From Chrysopilus asiliformis (taxonomy: Eukaryota > Arthropoda > Insecta > Diptera > Rhagionidae), in contig OZ035960.1 of NCBI GenBank assembly GCA_964034945.1, positions 25,841,487 through 25,905,486 of the forward strand: 64,000 bases of DNA, written 5' to 3'. Positions 1-12,605 of the stretch are shown one piece after another. Numbering within the stretch: position 1 is the stretch's first letter; each line of letters opens with the position of its first letter. Position numbers and translations under genes: made by a program. A model generated the notes under the pieces. It was not told the DNA's origin, did no database searches, and was given only the letters and a program-made list of their open reading frames with translations.

Positions 1-1693
1 TTTTGTCTTTGTAAACTTCGTTCCAGTTATCTCCTAGTGTTTTGAAGGAATTTGGATCAGATTTTCACAACTAGAGAGGTTCCCTATCAAAATCGGTTAC
101 CAGTTTCCCCGCCACTTGTGGATACCTAAAAAGCAAAAAGGGTTTCGCTGCAAATTGGTCAGGGACACAGTGTAAAACATACCAAGTTTTTACATTACAT
201 CGCGCAGTGTTCCATTTTTTCGACTAATTTAAATAGAGATAATTTAATTACTAGTATCTAATGAAATGCCTAAGAAAAACATGTCAAAACCAATTAATTT
301 CTTTCTGACTATAAAAGCTCTCCAAAATTAATGCAAACTGCAGTTTTTATGTGATTTTTTAGCATTTCATTCACCAAGTAAACTCGAAAAAAGTCAATTT
401 AAAAAGTTCTTTGAAGTAGTTTTGCATCTCAAACAGGTATTTTCAGGAAATTTGCGAACCACATCAATAGGATCGGAGCCAATAACATTTTTCTGTGATA
501 AAGTAAAGATTGTGAAAAATAAAGAGCCCTCAAGATAAAAAGTTCATTATGGCAAATGTAGGCTAAAGGTGGTAACTCCAACTCATATAGAAAGGTTTAA
601 TTACAGCAAATGAATTTCATGGCTTTGCGAAATAAAATTTGCATATATTGAGTTGTCCAAACGTTCAGTTCACGACAGTCTCTTATGAACTGCAGTTAGA
701 ACAGAAAATTTCTATCAGGTGCAGTACCGCACCCACAGACATTCCATTCGCTTTCATAGAATCAATTCACGTTTCCTTTATCATAACTTTGAAAGGACTG
801 GTACTATGAAGATAGTTATAGTGTAACTTTATAATTCATCCTTCGTTTTAACTTTGTCAGACGTTCATCGTTTGTTGTTTATCAACTTTCAAGTGATTCA
901 AGACCGTCTAATAAATAAAGCCGTAAGTGGAAAAACATTGTTTACTGTAAAAGTAGATTTTTGTTGTTGCCGTTTTCATTGTTGATTTAAAGTTTTAATC
1001 TTATCTCTTACAGAGGCTCATTTTGCGGTGTTGCATGCATTCAATTTCAGCATGTTGAAATTTACTATGAAATAAGGGCAAATAAAGTCCCTTTATTTTA
1101 TTTGTGTTAAAATTACGAAGAAGTTTCGAGGTAACCTATTTCGCTCAATTTTCTTGTAAACATGAAAGTTTTTGAAAAACATATTAATGAACTTTCAATT
1201 TAAAGTTTTGAGGCGTACTGAAAATATGATTTTTATAATGTTTTTGTAAAGATTGAAAATGTATTTTATTTAAAATTATCTGATATCTATATTAAAAACA
1301 TAACTTCTTAATCCTAAAGTCCTATTTATAAGGTTATCTTAAAATTCGTCTCTACCCACGCAGAGCCCTGCTGTATTCTGATTAAAACTTCGTTTCTTCT
1401 AAATTAAAATTTTTTTTTGGTTGACTGTGGACCAACGAACACAGCTTCAAAACATAGCTAAAAGTAAATACCTCGCAGTGTTGATAAAAAAAATTTATCA
1501 CTGTAGCGCGGAGTTTTTCTCACATTCCTGTTTTAAGGAGTTAACTTTAATACTAGTGTCTGACCGAAATTTCGGTTTCCGTTTCGACCTGTTTCACATT
1601 ACGCTTTCGGCCCGGTTTCGATTGAAATTTTTAATGGCCGAATCGAAATTATTTCGTCATCAACTTTTATCAGTACTTTTAATACTCTATATC
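1..1693. other. Unassigned A+T-rich sequence
   Basis: No gene, RNA or transposon end could be recognised. Open frames here are short and interrupted, and I see no repeat shared with the rest of the window. Confidence 0.5.
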
Positions 1694-1721
1694 ATATATA
1701 TATATATATATATATATATAA
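1694..1721. repeat. (TA)n microsatellite
   Basis: A pure alternating TA run lies directly at the 5' edge of a diverged DINE-like element. In the dipteran mini-me/DINE-1 type, TA and GTCY microsatellites are both part of the element, so this run may belong to it. Confidence 0.8.
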
Positions 1722-2045
1722 GACTATAAAAGATTTAGTATGCCGTTTGTAAAGCATCGAACCAAATGACAAAAGATTTTGATTTCCGCATGTCCGTCTG
1801 TCTGTCCGTTTGAAAGGATTGAGCTAGAGACCTGAAATTTTGTATAGTTGCGTTTCTCGTACATGGCTAGGGTAAGTTCTGGAATGGGCAAAATTGGACC
1901 ATTCCTTCCCCTCTCTCCCATATTTTCTCGAAAACGGTGAGTCATATTGAAAAATTTATAACGGTAAAATGTGTTTAGAATAGGATTTTACTTAACTCAT
2001 CCATACATCAAAATCCAACCTGATCAGTCCTTTCCCCGTGTCATA
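1722..2045 (+). mobile_element. Diverged DINE-like Helitron (family A, subtype 2)
   Basis: The order of landmarks matches the family A elements further on: CCGTTTGTAA block, CATGTCCGTCTGTCTGTCCG microsatellite seed at about 1789, 'gattgagctagagacctgaa', then 'gggcaaaattggaccatt', 'tcgaaaacggtg' and 'catacatcaaaatcca'. The closest relative in the window is the minus-strand copy at 37541-37930, with which it shares the stretch 'gcatcgaacca'. The 3' hairpin and terminus seen in family A proper are not recognisable, so the copy is decayed or truncated. It has no coding capacity. DINE-1-type elements are non-autonomous Helitron relatives. Confidence 0.6.
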
Positions 2046-4599
2046 TACAAATGGATTTTTTTAAATAAACATTTTGCCTGTCATCATATAGAGTATTTGA
2101 CGATTGGCCCCTGGCTTTTCTTATGTTTTTCATAAAAATTTTATCTGCCCTCATATAATGATTGCCGTCTGATATTTGCTGCTTGTCCCCTGAAAATTGT
2201 AGCCTTTCTTATGTTTTTAACTGTTCTTATAAGTTGGTTTAACAGCAAAAATTGTTAAAAGTTAACAACACCCACATGGAACTCTTGTGAACGCTTTAGC
2301 CCGGAGTTCGATTTTCTCCGGAAGGTGGTGGAATCCATCAAACTAGGTTTGGGTGCGTGATCGACTCCGTTTTTTCGAGAGTTTTTTGGTGTTTCGCTCC
2401 ATTCTACCACAATATTTCACATAACATGTTTGAAATTTGTTTTAACTCATTCAGTCATAAATTCTTATTTCACATTTTAAATTTTTCGTTCCCAAAATTT
2501 AACTTTGACTGATTTAATAATGAAAGTGTCTAATTTTGTTTTAAATTTCTGGTAGCTTAAGAATTTATGGTCATAGTCGGCAATTAACATAAAATAAAAT
2601 CCTATTAACTGAATGCATTGTCAACAAATAATCGATTATTAAAAATTTATGCTGCGTTCAATTTGTGGCCCTATTTCAAAACAAATTCATTTCAATGGGG
2701 CCGAGACGATTTTTATTCAATTACGAAAGTCCTTTGCCACGACCAAGATTAATGCTTGCCCATCGTAAGATTAATATCCAAATCACTTTATAGTGACTCA
2801 TTTTTAATTGGAGTCATTTTGGGTATTAGAAGCAAACGGGAACGAATCTTCCATTAATGCTCGAATCTGAAGACGGTTAAACGTCTAACGATTAAAAGCG
2901 GAATCTTAAGATTCTTTTGAGTATCTGATGGATGTCGCTTGTCCCTACACTGCGGTCATATCATTCAAGCGGGACCCTTGAGTGTTAAGAATTTAAATTT
3001 GATTTTTTCTTCTTGCTTTGAGGAGCCGAAAGACGATTGGAATTGGAAAACCGACCTAGATCTCATATAGGCATCGCATCTATAACAATTTTACTACCAT
3101 CAAACCGATTTTCGGGGATGGCAAACACTATTTATGTGTAACGACCTGTTAATGGTCTTGTCATTTGTCTTATCTTAAAGGCATACGTTCGTTTGTCTAT
3201 ACATGAGAATTTCTGTATCTATCAGTATGTTGACTCTTAAGGTGTCCACACGTAAGCAGGTATCTGAAAACTAATTTTTAAGAATTTGCGGTGAGATTTT
3301 TTAAAAATTTAAGTAGACGAAATTTCTCAAAGATTCTACAAGGTTATCGACAATTATGTAGAATAACATTTATAATGACAACAAGATTTTCAGTTTTGAC
3401 GGTATTTCGAAAATGGTTAATCGAAATTATACAAAGTTTTGCAAAATCCAATTGGGATTTTCTTTCGTTTGAATATTTTTGAATTATGTCACGTGTGTTA
3501 TATCATATTTTCTTTTGGGTTTAGAAAAAAAATGAAAGATTATTTTGTCGTAGAAATTATTTTCAAAAATTTGGAAACCTACCATACTTACCCCTTAAAA
3601 TTGTAGTCCGTCTAGATGTGAGTCAGATATTTTTTGATGGCTGGTGGTTCACTTAAGTACCGTCCGTAATTTTGTTGTCTGGACGTTGGATAATCGTATT
3701 CGCTGACAGTTTTTTGAACTGCTAGACATTATGTAAATTTATTCATGGAAAAAATACGTAAAACAAAATAAAGAAGAACAAGTACTAAACATAAAAAAAT
3801 CTATCTGCATAGAAATGTTAAAGTAAATCTAGTCTGGTACTTGGTTATCCTAAAATACTTTACACTTAAAGCGCTTAAATGTGTATATGGCTTAGGACTC
3901 GTATTAAACAAGACCCAGGAGTTGTGGGTGGTGTAACTGAGCGACAAGATCATAATAGATTTGATGCTCCTTAAAGAAATTGGAGGAGTTACCTCAGTAT
4001 ATATTTTATATATTCACCATTGGAATCGTACTCGCCGTATGGAAATTTATTCAGTGATGTACAGGTAAGTGAGAAACATTTTAAGGACAATGTTTTCCCA
4101 TTAAATTTATTTTCATATTAAACAATTTTTACTGTGACGATTTTTCACTCTTATATATTCGGGCATTGCTCCTGAAAATCACCTTTACTCGTACCGCATT
4201 CGTTGTAAGAATTATTTTTTATTAAAGTTGAAAATGGTATATTTTTGTTAAATTATTTCCCTTTAAAGGGCATTGAAGAATTATTAAATCTGTATAAAAA
4301 CATGTAACATGTGATTATTTGACATGTTAAGCAGACAGTTAAATCTGTTTATGGTCGCATGAATGATTTTTTGAGAAATTTTGTTGAATGGATGTCCAGA
4401 CATGTTTGTTTAACTTTTATTGATAACTTTTCTAGTTTACATAAATAGATTGAAAGAGTTTTGTTGATCTTTTAGGATATTCGAATTTTAAGTTAGTGGA
4501 AATTCATTTACGTCGATGGGCTTATAAAACTGAAGATTTGTTGTTTCTATATTTTAAGTATTTGCTGTCTATATGAAACTGTAGATCGTCGATTTTGAT
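2046..4599. other. Unassigned sequence
   Basis: No gene found. Around 2085-2220 two loosely similar blocks both end in 'tttcttatgttttt', possibly an old duplication. A T-arm-like hairpin near 2300 was considered as a tRNA remnant and rejected because no acceptor stem or A box accompanies it. Confidence 0.45.
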
Positions 4600-4603
4600 T
4601 TAA

Positions 4604-4809
4604 CCCTTCGTTACTGTGGTCATATTCCTCCACATTAACAAAGAGTTTATTTCCTCAAAAACTACTTGAGGTACGGGAATGAAATTTCGCACACATTTTT
4701 GGACATTCACTGGTCAATCCTGTTCAGTTTTGGTGAAATTCCGTTGATCAGAAGTTGCCAAAATCGGGGGTTTTTAACCCATCGTTAAAACCACCACACT
4801 GACGAAGGG
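4604..4809. mobile_element. piggyBac-type MITE, TTAA target site
   Basis: The 206-bp element is flanked on both sides by TTAA (4600-4603 and 4810-4813). It begins CCCTTCGTTACTGTGGT, and the reverse complement of its right end is CCCTTCGTCAGTGTGGT, a 17-bp terminal inverted repeat with two mismatches. A TTAA duplication with termini starting CCC is diagnostic of the piggyBac superfamily. The interior has no coding capacity, so it is a non-autonomous derivative. Confidence 0.85.
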
Positions 4810-4829
4810 TTAAAACTTTCCAACCGCCT

Positions 4830-5325
4830 GGGTGTCTATTCGTTCACAATAAGTCTCGGATCAATTGAACTGAAAGATTTGAAATTTTATACTTTTACAT
4901 TTCGTGTATAAGTGAGGTCAACTTCTTGAATTTGTAATATTTTACCGACTTTATCGATACAAATTTATAGTATTCGTATAGTTTAAACGAATTAATAGCA
5001 GATCAGAAAAAACCTTCTCGCACTGCTAAAAATTAGTTCGTCTAAACTATACTTGGGACATCGGCACGTGACCGGGACATCTGGCGAAAGACATTGCGGA
5101 AGGCCAAGACCGGAAACCGGTTGTAGTGCCGAGAGAGAGAGAGAGAGAAACTATACTTGAATTGATTTCCTTGCCCAAAAAACCCTTTCTGTACCCCAGT
5201 TTGCGAACCATCGCTCTACACAAATGAAGAATTTTTTCTCGAAAACGGTGCGTCGAAAATTTAAGGTCCCTTTTTAGAAGACCGATCTGCGATTCTAGTT
5301 CAAACTCCACAAAGATTCGCTATAG
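4830..5325 (+). mobile_element. Very diverged DINE-like remnant (tentative)
   Basis: Only scattered landmarks of the DINE-like families remain: 'gtgtctattcgttcac' where the GTCY seed would be, 'gaaagatttgaaatttta' a little later, and 'ctcgaaaacggtgcgtc' near 5238. A (GA)n run sits at 5131-5147. Spacing fits, but no terminus survives, so this could be chance similarity in A+T-rich DNA. Confidence 0.3.
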
Positions 5326-5332
5326 ATAAATA

Positions 5333-5516
5333 CAGTAATCCCTCCAAGTTTTTAATAAAAAAAAATTCGAACTGCGCGGTTTTTTTTATATTTTTCGTTT
5401 AGAAAAACATGTTCATAACCCCAAAATTTCATACAAAGTAGGGTTCACAGTGCGCGGTTTCGGTTTGCGCGCTCTTTTTGCGGAACGTATCTACGGCGCA
5501 GTTGAAGGGATTACAG
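5333..5516. mobile_element. pogo/Tc1-mariner-type MITE, TA target site
   Basis: A 184-bp element flanked by TA (5331-5332 and 5517-5518). The left end reads CAGTAATCCCTCCAAG and the reverse complement of the right end CTGTAATCCCTTCAAC, so the termini are inverted repeats with three mismatches in 16. Termini starting CAGT with a TA duplication are typical of pogo/Tigger-like elements. The interior is unusually GC-rich for the window (repeated GCGCGG and GCGC motifs). Non-coding. Confidence 0.75.
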
Positions 5517-5518
5517 TA

Positions 5519-7766
5519 CATAAAAACAACAAAAATAAATCAAAGTTTTTTGACTAATTTTCTCGAAAAAAAAAGTTTTAGAGACATAATTGTTCAAATA
5601 TGCGCATGTAAATCTGAAGACGGTGGAAGTAAAACGAAAATTAATAGGTGTTTTTCCGAATTCCTGATGCCAGTAAAGGTGACAGTTTAATACTATTAGG
5701 TAAAATTTAAATTTCCTTTGGTTAGTATAAAATAGCGATCCTAACAGGTTTCATCCTATAAGTTGATTATAATCATAAAACAGTAATTTAAGATTATGTT
5801 TTGTCTGGGTGACGTTCACTCATCGTGTCTCAAGGCTAATAAACACTATAACTTTCTAACACTCTAAAAGAAAATCCCTTTTTTCAATTTTCCTCGAGTT
5901 CAAACAAAACCCTTTTCGGATTTAGCTCAGAAACTTAGTAATCGTTTCGGAATACTAAAACTTGGAAAACAATGGAGTTTTGATATGAATAGTGAAATGG
6001 GTCCGAAAGTTTGTCTGATATTAATACTTATGTATATTTATTTATATTACGGATTTACGTCAAGTTCATGGGGTTCAAATGCTTGAATATCCGTAACTCA
6101 TACTTGGACGGGAATTTCACAGGAATTTGTTTAAGGGATATTTTCAGAAACGTTACGGTTTTTGTTTGTGTTGGGAATCGAATCGCGCGGCACCGCAACA
6201 TGCCGCTTATCCTTATCAACTAGGATGTGGTGGATTGTGATATGAATGAAAATAGCAATATCCAAGGGACAAATACCGACAACACACAACTACGAAATTG
6301 GAAACAAACTATATTCTCGCCTAATACTAATACTATTGCAAAGAATATTTTCTATTACAAAATGATAGTGTACAAAAAAAAGTGTTTCTCGTATCGATTT
6401 AATCCTTTTAAAACATTAAATCCAATTTAATTGACACTTATTGGACAGTTAAAGGGATTCATTTAAATCGACGTTTATTAAAAATGGAACTAAATACAAC
6501 GAAGGAAAAGGTATACGTATCATACCTACAGAAACCCTGTTGTATTTAACAATTTTATTTCATTTTTCTTGCCCGAGGTTCGTTGTTTTACCTGTGAGAA
6601 AATATATTGTGTATAAAATTTTAGAACGCCACCCCATTGAATTATCATTGCCCGAAGCGATTTTAGTTTAGGGGGCTTGGGATCTTGGGATTATCCCGAA
6701 TTTCAGCAATATATAATTTTTTATATAAAATTTAATGGGGGAAATATGGTAGATTGAAAAATTTCCAGTAATAGTAACGGGCGTCGTTTTATAGTGTGTT
6801 CCTAAAGGCATTTGTGATGAAATGAAAATTTTATGGTTGATTATTATTTTTCCATAGTAAAACTTTATGATTGGCTTTAGGGTGTGAAGTTTTATTTGAC
6901 ATAAAATTTTGTTTGCAGATATTAATGTTATATAAGTGTGAAAAATATGGTTGATTTATGGGTTTAATTAGTTATTAGGTAATGGAAGCGTTTTAAAAAT
7001 TTTCGTAAAAATTTGAATTCTTTCAATTTTCTTTCAATTCTTATCTGCTACAACTTGATGCGTTAACTCTAAAAGCATGAGTTATTTTTATCACGTAAAA
7101 GTACGGCGAGTGTCGACAGATTTTCATTCGGCGACAAGGAATCGGTTGAGCTAGGTTTCAAACCAACTAGCAATTTTAGTTGCAGATCCTGAGATATTGA
7201 AGTTGTCACCAAAATGTGGTTGAAGCCACATTTCAGTTACTCCGATTGTGCCTATAATTTGTAATGCTACTAAACGGTAATATTTTCACTTGTTTGAAAC
7301 CTACATATGATCACTACATCCGTCCCAACTCTATGGTTCCCAACGTGACTCCAAAGTAGAAACCGAATGCTATTAAAAACACCCTGAATTAGTGGTCACT
7401 TTTCAGTTGCTTAATATAAGGTTTTGCAACGATTAAGCTACTTCATTTGGAAACCATAATGTAGCTAAACTGACGTTTTTTTAAAGGTGTGAGAAGCGTT
7501 TCGAAAAGCATGTTTTGTAACAAAACCGTATAGTAACAAAATCCAACCTTTAATTTAGCTACTCGGCAAATACATCCCAGTAGAACTGCAAAGATTTTTA
7601 CACTAAATGAGCATGTTCCTGTCTCGCAAAGAAATCATTCTTTCTCGTTCATACAGGTGACAGCAGTTTTCGTGCAATGGAAATCTTTACAAAATTAGCA
7701 AGAAATCCAAACCCATATACCCTTGTGTCAGTTAGCCTCATTTACACTTTTTTCATTGAATTCTTC
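5519..7766. other. Unassigned sequence
   Basis: No gene or transposon recognised. At 7211-7234 there is a small perfect hairpin (AAATGTGG / CCACATTT, 6-nt loop). A B-box-like string near 6170-6190 was examined as a tRNA or SINE promoter and rejected for lack of an A box or cloverleaf. Confidence 0.45.
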
Positions 7767-7826
7767 GCGAATTTCATTGCGAATTTCATCGCGAATTTCA
7801 TTCAGAATTTATTGCGCGAATTTTAT
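7767..7826. repeat. Degenerate 12-bp tandem repeat
   Basis: Five units around GCGAATTTCATT (about 60 bp) follow one another, the first three nearly identical and the last two drifted. It lies about 40 bp upstream of the unrecognised open stretch at 7870. Confidence 0.75.
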
Positions 7827-7869
7827 TAATTCGTCGCAAATATAAATAAATTCACTTAGCAAAAGTTAA

Positions 7870-8412
7870 CAAAATTTGAATTTATCCCGGCCGTTTTGTG
7901 TAAAAGATATCGAGTTCAGAAGTCTTACAAGAATAACCGTAGAAACGGTTGTGAAACATAAATTGAATGTCCCCGACACAGATATCCTACTACTAGATCA
8001 AGCCATTTGCTATCTCAAATGGGCCACTGAAACGTCAAAAAGCTATGACGAAAAAAAGGGACAAAGCTTGTAATTCTGGGAAATTAAAATTCTGGAAAAA
8101 AATGCTTATGCAGGTCCCCGACGGAATATTATTCAATCCCTATACCGATTATTCATGTTAATATTCAGAGCTGCCACATACACTAATATGCAATTCCCTA
8201 AATCTGTGTATAAGTCTTATGAGTTCGACGTAAAACATATAATTCAAGTGTTATTGAGTTTGTTGATTCGAACGTCTGACATCACTAAAATTCGAAGACA
8301 AAATGAGACAACCATAGTTACGCTGTCCCATTTTTTTGCTATGGAATTGTTCGAGTGCCGCGATCCAGTAGTACGATATCTGTGGTCCCCGAATAAAATT
8401 CGTAGAGTATAG
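7870..8412 (+). pseudogene. Unrecognised open stretch with one in-frame stop
   Basis: One frame is open for about 180 codons, from just after a stop at 7867-7869 to the TAG at 8410-8412, except for a single TAA at 8071-8073. The downstream half continues in exactly the same frame, so no indel is needed to join them. There is no ATG near the left end; the first ATG in frame is well inside. The predicted product is a mixed hydrophobic/charged sequence with no motif I recognise, no signal peptide and no clear membrane segment. It could be a decayed exon or a fragment of an old mobile-element gene. Chance cannot be excluded, although about 180 nearly open codons are uncommon in this composition. 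Confidence 0.3.
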
Positions 8413-8444
8413 TGTAGGATGTAAATGGCCCTTGAAAACCTCTT

Positions 8445-8706
8445 TAGATTATAAATTTTATTAAAATCAGCCGGGTCTTTTTCAAAATAAAGAGGTTATT
8501 TCTGAGAGGCACATGTGGTTTTACGCAATAAAACATTAAAAGGTGGTCCTGGAATATGAAAAGGACGAAAATCACAAATATTTTTTTATGGTTTCCCTGA
8601 CAAATACAAAAATAGAGAATTAAGACAGCTGTCAATAGCAAAATATTAATACATCTATAAAAATATCGTGTTTGAAAACAAGATGTGCCTCTGAGCACAC
8701 ATCCTA
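8445..8706 (-). mobile_element. Family D Helitron-like repeat, copy 1
   Basis: On the minus strand it shares with the copy at 48640-49145 an initial GTGTGC...GCACA hairpin, then 'aacacgatatttttatagat', then 'gaccaccttttaatgtttta', a second hairpin-like CACATGTG/GTGCC block, and a tail resembling 'ttttgattaaatttatgat'. The last phrase is of the kind found in many insect Helitrons. The copy is truncated on its 3' side. Non-coding. Confidence 0.6.
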
Positions 8707-11609
8707 CCTTTTAGAGTTAAAGAAATATTGATCCGGTATTTATTTTTAGACAAAACGCTTCAAGAAAAATCGATTTCCTGCGATCTCTTCAATCTCTCAC
8801 AGGATATTGATCCGTATTTCACTTCACCATACATTTTCTGTCCCTCAAAAAAAAAATCTAACCTATTTTAATTTATTCGCCCATTACTTGTAACCATTTC
8901 CCCAGCATATGTTGATTTCCTGAATTTATTTTAACACCACTATATACACTGTTTTATGTTTCAGTTTTTTCTGCAACTTTAGTGCTAAAAATGCATATTA
9001 AATATCCTGCCAATATTTAACTTCAAGGTTACAATTATGTTTTAAAGTCGTCAAAAAAAAATACAAAGATACAATTTTTAAATGTTAAAATATAAGGTGA
9101 TGTAAAAAGAGGCTATTTTTAAAATAAAATAAAATGTTCATTTTCTAAATGCATTAAATATGTTTTTAAACTAATACTATAATAATAATATTTAATTGAT
9201 TGTTAAATGCCGAATGGACTGTTAATGGTTTTCAAGCTATCCTATATCTTAAGAAATATTAATGCGTTTAGTCAATAAAAAAGATTTTTCTTTATTTTGC
9301 AGTTAAATTGCTCGAAAATAAAATCAAATAAAAGTGTTCAATAATATTAGACATATAAAATAATATCATTAAATGTATCATTGTTGAAATGTAAACTTTA
9401 ATTTGCATCGTTTTAAAGAAACTGATGAGACACAGAGAACAACGTTTAAGGGATCGTAAACAAGGCGATATTATAAAGATGCGACTAATAAAAATAGGAA
9501 TTAAATTTAATTTGATTAGACAACGAGGCAAGTAAAAACACTATAAACGACGGTTATTGTCGACCGTAAATTTTCAACATTCTTAGGCGACAGTTTTCAA
9601 ACAGAATTCTCCGTTTTTTTTTTGTCTATTTGGTTCGGTGGCTGTCGCTTAGTTTGTTTCCATTCGAGTTAAATTGGGTTGATTTTTTTTATGCTTATGT
9701 TTTTCGGATCCAACCCGGTAATCCAATCAATTAACGACTGAAATAAATTTAAGTTGTGGCATGGTATGTCTTCTTGCGTTTTTAGCTGACTTTGGCATCT
9801 TACTTTCAAATGGATTGAGTTTAATCTAAAACATAAGGACGAATCTCTATATATATAATATCCAAAGATAAACTTAACCTTGTACACCTTTTCTACTGGT
9901 TTTGCCATTCTTTGGTATAATTAACACGAGAAACTTGTGGAACGCTGCTAAGTTTTTTTTTGTTTCCTTTACTTTACGTTTGGTTTGTTTTGTTCTGTTT
10001 CCTGCTACCAACTTTTTGGTTTTATTCTGTCGCTTCGCTCTGGAGTAATCGCTTTGTTTTAGTGGATGCTATAAGACCTCATTAACATACAGTCAGCAAT
10101 TAACACGATGTAATTAATTGAGTACATCAGTTTGTATTGCTTGCAAAGATCTCTGAAGGAAGAAAAACCAAAACGAAGCAAGCAATCCCTCTGACTGGTA
10201 AAGAATTAAAAGGTGGTATAGCCTACATTAAACACTGATGGTGGCAATGGTGGTGGCGGCTGTCTTAAAGGCAAATGAATAAAGGACGACCCTTTTATAC
10301 CGCAACAAGACAGGGAATTTCCATTTGGCGACGGAGCTATTTTGCATCACTCGCAAATTATTTTGTAGAGGAACGGGAGATTGTTTCATGTCTTGCGATG
10401 GGGTTAAGTACAATTTTAGAAGAAATAGGAAAATTTACCTTCTGTGGTATCTGCTACTATACGAGTACTTTCATAAAGGTGTTGTCTTGGATCTCATCAT
10501 TTTATTGAGTGCTGGGCGGACGTTTTAAGGATGTCTTAAGCTATTTTCAGATTATGTCGCGACTTGGAAGCTTTATTTATTTTTTTTTTACTGGTGGTGC
10601 TGCTTTGCTGCCAATTCTACATCAGACGGAAAATTCTTCTCGCGTGTCTTTGGTACGTGCTTCATAGTTCTGATGCTTGAGAGGATGCTTTTATTTTCGG
10701 GACGTGACAGGAGGTTCACGCCGTTAAATTTCAATAAACGTTTCCTCTATACGCGTCCCACTATACCACCGTCAGGAGATGTAGCCCATACCGATGGTGT
10801 GTTGCTTTGAATCTACTCGAGATACAATTTTAACGTCAGTTTTTGAGTAAAGCCGAGTAGATTTGATATCAAGTCAGATCATGTAAAGGTATATAGAGGG
10901 AAGATAGGGATTACAAAAGGTAAATAGATGTCTCTACACTGAATTTGAAGTAGGTGTATATTAAGTTAAACTCTAATACCGACATTTTCTTCCGTTTCAT
11001 CCTTTTTCTGATTATTTTATATTGTTGAATTATTACCACTTCAAGTTTATTTTAATGCGACATTCTTCTAGGATGTCAGTAACGAATACAGAGTATAAAA
11101 GTTTTGTTTGCAAAAATATAAAGAAACTGACACTACAGATTTGAACATACATAGCATCATTGTTTGTATTCACGATAGACCATTTTCAAGTGTATGATAT
11201 AAAACTAAATGTGACTGACATGAGTGTGTTGTTTGTTTTACTCGAAAAATTATTTTCAAAGAAGGGAAAAAAATGCCAATGGTAATTTAGAATTACTCTG
11301 GGAGTAGAATAAGTCGGAAATGAATGGACTTGGGCTGCATTTGCGTTAAATATCTTTAATTGATCCTGTCTTCTTTATGCCTTTTTCTTATATTTTAGTC
11401 TCTTACTTAAAAAGTTGCGTCATGTTGATGTGATTTTTACATGAAAAAAACGCGTTCTTCGAAGACTTTTAAAAAAAAAGTTTTCGTTGATATCTAAAGT
11501 AATATAAAAGTTCTTGACATTTCTATGATCTAAATGGGGGTAATTTTGATCAAGTTATTCATTAAGTAGCGCGTTTGAGCCAAATGCGTATAAACCAGGG
11601 ATGACAAAC
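8707..11609. other. Unassigned sequence
   Basis: A+T-rich with no recognisable gene. The stretch 9880-10800 is somewhat less A+T-rich and has overlapping short open frames on both strands (for example around 10228-10530), none coding-like enough to call. No repeat shared with other parts of the window was seen. Confidence 0.4.
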
Positions 11610-12605
11610 GAAAAAAATATTAATTGTGATCAATACAAAACTTTCCTCTGCAATTATTGGTTTCGGGAAAAAATATGTCAAAAAAAATATTGTTTCAAAT
11701 ATCTTGAGAACCGATACGTACAAACCGTCAAAGGAAAAAATGTAAGAAGTTTTATTTCCTTCGAATTTGGTGTTATGCATTTTTCATAATTTCTGAGAAA
11801 TTTCCAAAAAATTCAATTTTTTTGAAATATGTTGAGAATCGTTAAGTGGCCCCAGACGTGCAATATTATTGTGCAATATTTCAATATTGTGCAATATTTC
11901 AATATTGTGCAATATATTGACCGTCTAGGGGTAATATTGAACGGTTGTGCAATATATTGAAGGAATCAAAATCGGTTTGATTTTTATTGCACAATAAGGT
12001 TTTATTGTATAGTCTGAGGGCGATATTGCACAATATTGGCTCAGTATCGTATGAAATATCGCCGAGAGTACAGCTAGCTATGGCGAAGAAGATCCCTTGG
12101 TTCGCTTATTTTTAAGTCATTCTTTTTTTTAACCACTCCTTCAACCATCTGCGCTTTTTTTCAAACTTCTTTTTGAAGTTCACAGCCAGTGCAATGGCTA
12201 CACAATTAGCTTCAATGTCATTTAGAGACATGTTGACTGCTCATGATCAAACGTAAAATGATTTATTGTACAATAACTTGCATCGTCTAGGGGCATGTCA
12301 ATAATATTGTACAATATATTGCACAATAATATTGTACGTCTAGGGACCGGATTAAAGCAAAATCATGTCGAAAATTTTTATTATATCCTTTAAATTTTCT
12401 TGTATTAATTTTTTCCCAAAAGCCCCTAGGTTCCGAGAAAATTTTCAAAAAACGTTTTTTTTTTCAATAAAACAAAAAAATGTATGGCTTGTACCTGTTA
12501 TAACTACCATTATTTTTCCAAAAGTTGATAGAAAACTACGATTTTCGTACAACTTATTTACAATAAAAATTTAAACTGCTAGGTCAACGCGTTCTCGAGT
12601 TATGG
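11610..12605 (-). mobile_element. Family B DINE-like Helitron, copy B1 (interrupted)
   Basis: On the minus strand the 3' end lies at the left: the conserved string 'tgatcaatacaaaacttt', then 'cctctgcaat', then 'tatttgagaaccg'-type blocks. The element resumes at about 12356 with 'ttaaagcaaaatcatgtcg' and runs to 'caacgcgttctcgagtta' near 12600, where its 5' part is lost. Between these parts a separate TTAA-flanked element (11846-12351) is inserted. Family B copies also occur at 15041, 18430, 18804, 19985, 55955 and 59235. No coding capacity. Confidence 0.7.
11846..12351. mobile_element. TTAA-flanked TIR element with CAATATT-rich ends
   Basis: A 506-bp element between TTAA at 11842-11845 and TTAA at 12352-12355. 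The left end contains CCCCAGACGTGCAATATTAT and the inverted right end CCCTAGACGTACAATATTAT, followed on both sides by several copies of TTGTGCAATATT or TTGTACAATATT, so each end can fold into multiple AT hairpins. Family B sequence lies on both sides, but the 16 bp that paralogues have between two GTTAA motifs are missing, so a small deletion accompanied or followed insertion. TTAA suggests piggyBac, though the outermost bases are not the usual CCC. Confidence 0.7.

Noticed and set aside
2290..2335. tRNA T-arm-like hairpin (CCGGAG/CTCCGG with GTTCGATT)
   Set aside because: Loop length is wrong and there is no acceptor stem, D-arm or A box at the right distance.
6170..6200. B-box-like string GATTCGATTCCC on the minus strand
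   Set aside because: No A box 30-60 bp away and no cloverleaf; an isolated match.
11840..11850. Reading GTTAA at the left edge as proof of a clean TTAA duplication in family B
   Set aside because: Paralogues have two GTTAA motifs 16 bp apart, so TTAA on both sides could partly reflect the host sequence plus a deletion. The element call stands but the duplication is not independent proof.
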